NCBI RefSeq assembly: GCF_028657195.3
Contig: NZ_JANCPR020000005.1
Span: 1 to 64,000, forward strand
Reading direction: 5' to 3'
DNA from: Streptomyces iconiensis
Lineage (GTDB): Bacteria > Actinomycetota > Actinomycetes > Streptomycetales > Streptomycetaceae
DNA: 64,000 bases
The notes under the pieces were generated by a model. That model saw nothing but the letters and a program-made list of their open reading frames with translations. It ran no database searches and had not been told where the DNA came from. Of the stretch, positions 58,103 through 64,000 are shown piece by piece (the stretch's first letter is position 1; every line of letters starts with the position of its first letter). The position numbers were made by a program, and so were the translations under genes.

Positions 58103-58552
58103 TCACACCGGGACGATGAGGTGGGCCTTGCCCTGCTCCGCCGTGTAGTCGAGGGTCCGGCGGGTGCCGGAGCCGCGGCTGGTGCCGACAGGGAAGCCGA
58201 TGGTGAGGGTCGTACGGTCGACCATCCAGCGGTTGCGGGCCTCGTAGGCTTCCGCGTCCAGCGCGTCGGCGCGCAGTTCGACGAGGTGGGTGACGCGGTC
58301 CCAGGCGCGGGCCACGGCCTGCCTGGCCTCCTGGGGCTGCTGGTCGAGCGTGCCCGGTACGACGACCGTGAGCGCGGCGGGCGTCCAGCGCGCCAGCCAC
58401 TCCAGCGCGAGGCTGTCGATACCGCGTGCGCCGCCGAGATAGAAGTGCCCGTCGTGCGCGAACGGCATGAGGTACGCCGCGAACAGAGCGGCGTAGTGGT
58501 CCGGCGCGTGGTGCTCCGTCGTACGGCTGCCTGTGATCGTCACGGAACGCAT
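58103..58552 (-). CDS. SLOG-domain Rossmann protein
   Basis: The 149-residue protein has MRSVTITGSRTTEHH at the start, a central YLGGARGIDSLALEWLARW and TVVVPGTLDQQP. This is the DprA/LOG-like nucleotide-binding pattern: Gly-rich GGARGID plus a basic SR. A conserved late phrase ARNRWMVDRTTLTIGFPVGT fits. SLOG proteins bind nucleotides or release ligands; some belong to defence systems, but no partner is adjacent here. ATG 58552 is chosen; a longer frame is non-family Arg-rich sequence. Confidence 0.72.
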   Translation of the reverse strand: MRSVTITGSRTTEHHAPDHYAALFAAYLMPFAHDGHFYLGGARGIDSLALEWLARWTPAALTVVVPGTLDQQPQEARQAVARAWDRVTHLVELRADALDAEAYEARNRWMVDRTTLTIGFPVGTSRGSGTRRTLDYTAEQGKAHLIVPV

Positions 58553-58752
58553 CTGACCGACTCCGCCTCTCGGATGGCGTTGGCGTGCCCGGCCGCGCGC
58601 CATCCTGCCACGCGCCCGCCACGGCGAGAGGGGGTCTGCCACGTGGGCTCGGCCACGTGGGCTCGGCCACACGGCAGGCTCCCGTGGGACAGCCCGTTAC
58701 GGTCGGCCCCTCCAGGTGTCCGGAACAGTCCCTGCGGTCGGCGTCGGCCCGG

Positions 58753-59388
58753 TCAGCCCTCCAGGTACCGCAGTACCGCCTGGACCCGGCGGTGGGTGGC
58801 GGTGGTGCGGGGGATGTCGAGCTTGTCGAAGAGCGTGGCCGTGTGCTTCTCGACGGCCCGTTGGGAGATGCCCAGGCGGGTGGCGATGGCGGCGTTGGTA
58901 AGGCCCGTGGCCATGAGGTGCAGCGTTTCGCGTTCGCGCGGTGTGAGAGTGCCGAGGGTGGGGCGGGCACGCAGGAGACGGGTGATGACCTCGGGGTCGA
59001 GCGCCGTGCCGCCCGCCACGACGCGGTGGAGCGCGTCCACGAACTCGTCGACGTCCAGCACACGGTCCTTGAGGAGGTAGCCGATGCCCGCTGGACCGTT
59101 GGTGAGGAGGGTGTGCGCGTAGGACGTCTCGATGTACTGGGAGAACAGGAGGATGCCCAGCTCGGGGTGGCGGCTGCGGAGTTGGGCGGCGGCGCGCAGG
59201 CCCTCGTCGCGATGGGTGGGCGGCATACGGATGTCGGCGACGACGGCGTCGGGACGGGTCTCCTCGACGGCGGCGAGCAGCGCGTCCCCGTCGCCCACGG
59301 CGGCGACCACCTCCAGGCCGCGGTCCGTCAACAGCCCCGCGAGCCCTTCGCGTACGACGACGGCGTCCTCGGCGATCACGATGCGCAT
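58753..59388 (-). CDS. LuxR-type response regulator
   Basis: The 211-residue regulator has a receiver domain with Asp8 and phosphoacceptor Asp52 (AVVADIRMPPTH), Ser/Thr in LLFSQYIET, and Lys in GIGYLLKDRV. A LuxR HTH ends it (LTPRERETLHLMATGLTNAA, LGISQRAVEKHTATLFDKLD). Its ATG overlaps the last codons of the upstream histidine kinase gene by 13 nt, so the two form a two-component system. Targets are unknown. Confidence 0.92.
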   Translation of the reverse strand: MRIVIAEDAVVVREGLAGLLTDRGLEVVAAVGDGDALLAAVEETRPDAVVADIRMPPTHRDEGLRAAAQLRSRHPELGILLFSQYIETSYAHTLLTNGPAGIGYLLKDRVLDVDEFVDALHRVVAGGTALDPEVITRLLRARPTLGTLTPRERETLHLMATGLTNAAIATRLGISQRAVEKHTATLFDKLDIPRTTATHRRVQAVLRYLEG

Positions 59389-60752
59389 GCGGAGGATTCT
59401 CCCGTCAGGGGCAGGTGGACCACCGCGCGGGTGGGCCCGCCCGGAGGGCTGGTGAGGGTGAGGGCTCCATCGACGGTGCGGACACGTTCGCGCAGGCCCC
59501 GCAGTCCTGAGGAGGCGGGCGAGGGCAGCGCGCCGCCCTGGCCGTCGTCCTCGACGGTGAGTTCGAGGGCGCCATCGCGTACAGCGGCGGTCACATCGAT
59601 GGCAGCGGCCCGCGCGTGCCGTGCCGCGTTCGCGAGGAGTTCGGCCGCGCAGAAGTAGGCGATGGTCTCGACCGCTTCGGGCGGGCGCGGGCTGCCGGCC
59701 AGGCCCTCGGCGTGCAACCGTACGCGCGTGGCGGGGGACTCGATGTCCGAACACAGGGAGGCCAGGGCGGGCCCGAGGCCGCTGTCGAGCACGGGCGGAT
59801 GGATACCGCGTACGAGGTCGCGCAGCTCCGTGAGGGCCGTACGGGCATGGGTCAGCGACTGGTCGACGAGAGCCCGCGCCTTGTCCGTGTCCGTGTCCGT
59901 GCGTGTGGCCGTGCCCGTGTCCGTGTCCGTGTCCCCATCCGTGTCCGTGCCTGTGGCCGTGCCCCTGTCCGAGAGCGCGCGTTCGGGGGCGAGCGCGGCA
60001 CGGGCGCGGGTCAGCGACATGGCGACGGCGATGAGACGGGCCTGCGCACCGTCGTGCAGGTCGCGTTCGATACGGCGCAGCGTCGCCGCCGAGTCCCGTA
60101 CGGCCAGCGCGCGGGTCTCCTCCAGATCGTGGATACGGTCGGTGAGGCGGCCCGGGCCGAGCAGTGCGCGGGCCAACACCCTTACGAGCTGGGCCAGTTG
60201 GCGGCTCACCCAGCCTGTCAGCGCCAGCAGCGCGAGACCGCACGCGGCGAGGGCCAGCGCGCGCGGCAGCGTGTCGAGCGGGGTGCCGTCGGGCAGCGCG
60301 ATGCCGGTGTGGCCGTCCTGGCGCACGGCGCCGAACCATAGCGGGTACGTCAGCGCGGCCAGCGCGTACACCCGTATCGCGAGCTGGAAGCACAGCAGCA
60401 CGAGGCCGAGCGGCGCGTTGATCACCGCGAACGCCGCACAGCGCCAGGACGCGGTGTCGTACGCGGCCCGCCTGATGCCGCCCCGTGCCGGGTGGGGCGG
60501 CTCGATGTGCTCGCCCAGCAACCGTCGTACGAGCGTGCGCTCCAGCGCCGCCAGTCCCCTCGTCGCGGTGAGGACGAGCGAGAGGAACGGGATGCCGACC
60601 CGGGTCACGCTCAGGGCTCCGCCCAGCGCGAGCAGAGCCAGCGCCGGCACGCCCAGAAGCGCCGGAACAACGGCAGCCAGCGCGTATCCGAAGGCACCGC
60701 GCTCCGCGCGTGACACGGGGATGCCCATGAGGTCGAGGGTTCTTTTGTTCAT
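59376..60752 (-). CDS. Sensor histidine kinase (HPK7-like)
   Basis: The 458-residue kinase has several transmembrane helices (ALAAVVPALLGVPALALLAL, FAVINAPLGLVLLCFQLAIR, LALAACGLALLALTGWVSR), a DHp helix with the phosphoacceptor in IERDLHDGAQARLIAVAMSL, an N box ELLANAARHARAAAIDV and a G box EDDGQGGAL with GLRGLRERV. Between DHp and ATPase regions is a Thr/Asp/Gly repeat (GTDTDGDTDTDTGTATR) encoded by GTGTCC-type hexamers (59875-59970), absent from the family as I know it. GGGA precedes ATG 60752. Its partner regulator overlaps its end. Confidence 0.88.
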   Translation of the reverse strand: MNKRTLDLMGIPVSRAERGAFGYALAAVVPALLGVPALALLALGGALSVTRVGIPFLSLVLTATRGLAALERTLVRRLLGEHIEPPHPARGGIRRAAYDTASWRCAAFAVINAPLGLVLLCFQLAIRVYALAALTYPLWFGAVRQDGHTGIALPDGTPLDTLPRALALAACGLALLALTGWVSRQLAQLVRVLARALLGPGRLTDRIHDLEETRALAVRDSAATLRRIERDLHDGAQARLIAVAMSLTRARAALAPERALSDRGTATGTDTDGDTDTDTGTATRTDTDTDKARALVDQSLTHARTALTELRDLVRGIHPPVLDSGLGPALASLCSDIESPATRVRLHAEGLAGSPRPPEAVETIAYFCAAELLANAARHARAAAIDVTAAVRDGALELTVEDDGQGGALPSPASSGLRGLRERVRTVDGALTLTSPPGGPTRAVVHLPLTGESSACAS

Positions 60753-61074
60753 GGGTTCCCTGGGGTGGCGCGTGAGTGGAGAGCCGGGACACGGGCGGAG
60801 TGCCAAGGTCCGCACCGCCGTCCCGGAAGGTGGTCCCGCCGTGTCCCCGGGCGCCGGGACCACCTTCCCCCTCTCCCTGCCGAGTGCCCCCGTTTCGCCC
60901 GTCCACCCCGCAGTTCGAGTCCGTCCACGGGCTCGCGCACATCCACGGGCCCGTACGCGCCCTCGTCCTCGTACGGCCTGCGTAGCCCCATCTCGTTCCC
61001 CGTTCCGTTCCGCATGCCAACAACGGTACGAAAGCGCAGGTCACCGGCGCGATCGTGCTGCCACCCTGATCGGA

Positions 61075-61092
61075 GGTTCGGTTTTCCGAACC
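61075..61092. terminator. Small hairpin (7-bp stem)
   Basis: GGTTCGG and CCGAACC flank TTTT. It lies far from any gene end, so it may be a regulatory stem or a relic rather than a terminator. Confidence 0.35.
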
Positions 61093-61242
61093 CCCGCGTA
61101 TGCCGGAGCCGCCCGGCGCGTCCGGAAGCGGAAGAAGTATCCGTGGCGCCCCGCACGAATCGGGCCCGTAACGGTGGGAAGTGAGAGGGGACAGAGTCCG
61201 CGATCGGCCCCGGCACCCACCGATGCCCCAAGGACACCGACC

Positions 61243-61445
61243 CGACCCGCCAACGCCCGACCCGCCAACGCCCGACCCGCCAACTCGCCCAACATCGGGC
61301 ACACCGCGACGATCAACCGGCCCGACCAGCCGGCCCGATCCACCGGCCCGAGACACCCGCCAGACCAACCGGCCGACCAACCGGGAGAACCGCCGCACCG
61401 CCGCACCGCCGCACCGCCGCACCGCCGCACCGCCGCACCGCCGCA
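61243..61445. repeat. 15-bp and 8-bp tandem repeats before the glycosyltransferase gene
   Basis: Three 15-bp units start at 61243, 61258 and 61273. Seven exact octamers CCGCCGCA fill 61390-61445. Between them, CCGGCCC and ACCAGCCGG words recur. Confidence 0.88.
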
Positions 61446-61501
61446 CCGAGAACGATCCGGAAAGAGGAGGACGGGGGAGGACCGTATGGGGGAACCACCG
61501 T

Positions 61502-62770
61502 ATGCGACGTAAGAAGTTCACGTTCCTGCTGCACAACGCCTACGCCGTGGGCGGCACCGTACGCACCACGCTCAACCTGGCCAGCGCGCTCGCCGACGCC
61601 GGCCACAGCGTCGAGATCGCCTCGCTCAACAGGCACCGGGAAACACCCCGGTTCGCGACCGACCCACGGGTGCGCCTCGTGCCGCTGGTGGACCTGCGGG
61701 ACGGTGCCGCCGACAGGGGGAGCCCTCAATTCGCTGAGCCCGCACGGGACTTCCCCGCTGCCGACCGCCGCCACGCGCAGTACACGCGGCTGCACGATCT
61801 GCGGGTACGGGAGCACCTCATCGCGTCCCGTTCCGATGTCGTCATCGGTACCCGCCCGGGACTGAACGTGTATGTCGCGCTCTTCGGCCGCCGTGGTGCC
61901 CTGCGCCTCGCACAGGAACACCTTCGGCTGGAGGCGCACTCGGCGAAGCTGCGCGCCGTGCTGGCCCGCCACTACCGGGGCCTCGACGCCGTCATCACCA
62001 CCACGGAGGCCGACGCGGCGGCGTACCGGGCGCGTATGCGGCTGCCCGGTGTACGGATCGCCGCCGTCCCCAACATCGTTCCTTGCCGGGGACTCGCGGC
62101 CCCCGACCAGCCGGAACCCGTCATCGCCGCCGCCGGACGCCTCGTACCCGGCAAGCGGTTCGACCTCCTCATCGGCGCCTTCGCACCCGTCGCGGCCAAG
62201 CACCCCGCGTGGACGCTGCGGATCTACGGCGGAGGGCCTGAGAAGGCACGCCTGCGCCAGTTGATCCAGGACCTCGAACTGGTCGGCCGCGTACGCCTCA
62301 TGGGGACCCGCTCCCCCATCGAGGAGGAGTTCGCGCGCGCCGCGCTCGTCGTCAGCTCCTCGGACGCCGAGTCCTTCGGTATGACCCTCGTCGAGGCGAT
62401 GCGCTGCCGGGTACCCGTCATCAGCACCGACTGCCCGCTCGGCCCCGCCGAGATCATCCATGACGGCATCGACGGCTGCCTCGTGCCCAAGGGCGACCCG
62501 CGCGCCCTCACCGACGCCATGCTCGGCCTCATCGGGAACGAGCCGCGCCGCCGCCTCATGGCCGACGCGGCACAGGTGAGCGCACGCCGCTACGATCCCG
62601 GCCGCATCGTCGCGCACTATGCCCGCCTCCTGGCCGCCCTCCCCCCGCACCCCGCGCTCCGCGCCCTCCGCCGCGCCGCCGCCTCCGCGGCACACCGCGC
62701 CAGGGCAGCACGCCGAAGCGCCAGGGCAGCACTCCGTGCGCGCACAGCAGTCCGCACGAGCACACGCTGA
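61502..62770 (+). CDS. GT4 family glycosyltransferase
   Basis: The 422-residue enzyme has the GT-B fold: KKFTFLLHNAYAVGGTVRTT with the N-terminal acceptor domain, and a GT4 donor domain with VIAAAGRLVPGKRFDLLIGA, LRIYGGGPEKARLRQLIQDL, ARAALVVSSSDAESFGMTLV-EAM and VISTDCPLGPAEIIHDGIDG (the E-x7-E type motif region). It should transfer a nucleotide-activated sugar; the acceptor is unknown. The C-terminus is an Arg/Ala-rich basic tail, probably peripheral to the membrane. GGGGGA precedes ATG 61502 by 8 nt. Confidence 0.87.
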   Translation: MRRKKFTFLLHNAYAVGGTVRTTLNLASALADAGHSVEIASLNRHRETPRFATDPRVRLVPLVDLRDGAADRGSPQFAEPARDFPAADRRHAQYTRLHDLRVREHLIASRSDVVIGTRPGLNVYVALFGRRGALRLAQEHLRLEAHSAKLRAVLARHYRGLDAVITTTEADAAAYRARMRLPGVRIAAVPNIVPCRGLAAPDQPEPVIAAAGRLVPGKRFDLLIGAFAPVAAKHPAWTLRIYGGGPEKARLRQLIQDLELVGRVRLMGTRSPIEEEFARAALVVSSSDAESFGMTLVEAMRCRVPVISTDCPLGPAEIIHDGIDGCLVPKGDPRALTDAMLGLIGNEPRRRLMADAAQVSARRYDPGRIVAHYARLLAALPPHPALRALRRAAASAAHRARAARRSARAALRARTAVRTSTR

Positions 62771-63062
62771 CCCCCGGGCACCCACCCGGCCCGCCCGCAC
62801 CGACGCGTCCCCCTCCGCCCACACCGACCCGCCCACACCGACCCGCCCGCACCGACCCGTCCGCATCCACCCTTTCCGCATCTCTCCGTAGCCGCCGACA
62901 GCGCGCCACCGGGCCGCCCCCGGCATACGTCCCACCTGGTGAGCCCAGATACGAGGGGAGGCGAGGGGGGGGGAAGACGGCGCCGCTCGACCGCACCTAC
63001 CGGCCGGATTTACCCTGATATCAACCGCTTAGGACGGTAGATATCGAACGGTAGGTTCCGAT

Positions 63063-64000
63063 ATGCCGGAAGCACTGATAACTGTCATCGTCGTCCTGGC
63101 CGCACTGGCGGCCGTGGGCCTCCTGTCAGCGGTCCGCGTCATCAAGCAGTACGAACGGGGCGTCGTGCTGCGGCTCGGCCGCCTGCACCGGGACGTACGG
63201 CGACCGGGGCTGACACTGATCGTCCCCGTGGCCGATCGACTACGTAAAGTGAACATGCAGATCATCACCATGCCCGTCCCGGCGCAGGAAGGCATCACGC
63301 GGGACAACGTGACAGTGCGCGTGGACGCGGTCGTCTACTTCAAGGTGGTGAAGCCGACCGACGCGGTCATCCGGGTCGAGGACTACGAGTTCGCCGTGGC
63401 CCAGATGGCACAGACCTCGCTGCGGTCGATCATCGGAAAGAGCGACCTGGACGATCTGCTCTCCAACCGGGAAAAGCTCAACCAGGGCCTGGAGTTGATG
63501 ATCGACAGTCCCGCCGTCGACTGGGGCGTGCAGATCGACCGGGTGGAGATCAAGGACGTGTCGCTGCCGGACACCATGAAACGGTCCATGGCCCGCCAGG
63601 CCGAGGCCCACCGTGAACGCCGGGCACGCGTCATCAACGCGGACGCCGAACTCCAGGCGTCCAAGCGGCTGGCGGAAGCGGCCGAGCAGATGTCCGTGCA
63701 GCCGGCGGCCCTGCAACTCCGGCTGCTCCAGACCATCACCGCCGTCGCGGCCGAGAAGAACTCCACACTCGTACTTCCTTTCCCCGTCGAGCTTCTGCGC
63801 TTCCTGGAACGCGCCGAGCCGACCGAGGACGAGGACACCGGCTCCCCCTCACCGGCAGCCTCCATGGCCGCGAGTGGACGCGCGGCCACCGCGGCGAAGA
63901 AGCAGCCGGGCAAGGAGCCGAGCAGGGAGCCGAGCAGGAGCGGACGGGACGCGCGGTCCGGGACGGAGGAGGAGATCGCCCCTACGTTCCGGCCCATGGC
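63063..64000 (+). CDS. Slipin/Band 7 (SPFH) family protein, cut by window end
   Basis: At least 312 residues are present and the frame is open at the window end. An N-terminal membrane helix (ALITVIVVLAALAAVGLLSA) is followed by a Band 7 domain: IKQYERGVVLRLGRLHRDVR, PGLTLIVPVADRLRKVNMQI, GITRDNVTVRVDAVVYFKVV, LRSIIGKSDLDDLLSNREKL, and VQIDRVEIKDVSLPDTMKRS. An amphipathic region with repeated Ala/Glu follows, then a charged tail. Such proteins scaffold membrane microdomains, often with an NfeD partner that would lie beyond the window. An imperfect dyad (GATATCGAA...TTCCGATAT) lies before ATG 63063. Confidence 0.9.
   Translation, partial: MPEALITVIVVLAALAAVGLLSAVRVIKQYERGVVLRLGRLHRDVRRPGLTLIVPVADRLRKVNMQIITMPVPAQEGITRDNVTVRVDAVVYFKVVKPTDAVIRVEDYEFAVAQMAQTSLRSIIGKSDLDDLLSNREKLNQGLELMIDSPAVDWGVQIDRVEIKDVSLPDTMKRSMARQAEAHRERRARVINADAELQASKRLAEAAEQMSVQPAALQLRLLQTITAVAAEKNSTLVLPFPVELLRFLERAEPTEDEDTGSPSPAASMAASGRAATAAKKQPGKEPSREPSRSGRDARSGTEEEIAPTFRPM

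Larger units (their letters stand above)
60753..61501. other. Gene-free gap with hairpin and tandem repeats
   Basis: No gene is supported over 749 bp. GGTTCGG-TTTT-CCGAACC forms a hairpin at 61075-61092. CGACCCGCCAACGCC repeats three times at 61243-61287. CCGCCGCA repeats seven times exactly at 61390-61445. The region separates the divergent kinase and glycosyltransferase genes, so promoters for both are expected. Confidence 0.75.

Noticed and set aside
58103..58672. SLOG protein as a defence effector (Thoeris/CBASS-like)
   Set aside because: No TIR, cyclase or effector gene is adjacent; the context is ordinary chromosome.

Overview
The window is chromosomal DNA of a Streptomyces or close relative: about 70% G+C, third codon positions nearly all G or C, many GTG starts, purine-rich Shine-Dalgarno sites 5-10 nt before starts, and typical genes of the genus (MEDS/STAS and anti-sigma-like ATPases, an ECF41 sigma factor with an MMPL exporter, Asp23 and VanZ proteins, a Ser/Thr kinase, dcd, an ANTAR protein).

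Layout. 1-20 kb is ordinary chromosome: an iron-sulfur reductase, a MEDS-STAS protein coupled to a HATPase, a Yip1 protein, a cupin regulator opposite a methyltransferase, a methionine aminopeptidase opposite a small XRE regulator, VanZ/Asp23, MarR opposite an amidohydrolase, a RibD-like reductase, an ArsR-like regulator, an alpha/beta hydrolase, a lipoprotein, a Ser/Thr kinase and a Clp-N protein. 20.1-25.6 kb is an accessory region: a truncated membrane gene, a type IV restriction pair (mcrB with an EVE-like domain, and mcrC), a decayed gene and a gene broken by a one-base frameshift.

25,805-36,390 is an integrated actinomycete conjugative element (AICE) of about 10.6 kb. A 45-bp repeat taken from the 3' half of a tRNA-Gly(CCC) gene bounds it, and the intact tRNA lies at the integrase end. 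It carries integrase, excisionase, a RepSA-type replication initiator with no ATG, GTG or TTG start, spread-type membrane proteins, an FtsK-like transfer ATPase, a SCO3933-like regulator, a KorSA-like GntR repressor with recognisable operators, a Pif-like NUDIX protein, an ATPase gene pair, and a two-gene cargo with a zinc-finger/HEPN (DUF4145-like) protein. The cargo pair is the best candidate in the window for an undescribed system.

36.6-64 kb returns to the chromosome: zinc-ribbon peptide, dcd, phosphoribosyltransferase, two DUF5994-like paralogues, an epoxide-hydrolase-like enzyme opposite a LysR regulator, a secreted SGNH hydrolase with a ricin-like lectin, sigma factor plus MMPL, a three-subunit xanthine dehydrogenase operon, an FAD oxidase plus piperideine-6-carboxylate-dehydrogenase-like operon, ANTAR, a Pro-rich peptide plus isoaspartyl-methyltransferase-like enzyme, a SLOG protein, a two-component system, a glycosyltransferase, and a slipin cut by the window end.

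A striking feature throughout is short tandem repeats (6-9, 14/28, 15, 17, 19 and 52 bp) in intergenic DNA and inside coding regions, where they encode low-complexity inserts (LysR, histidine kinase, amidohydrolase). Family assignments come from reading the translations and from memory of the families; no database search was run.
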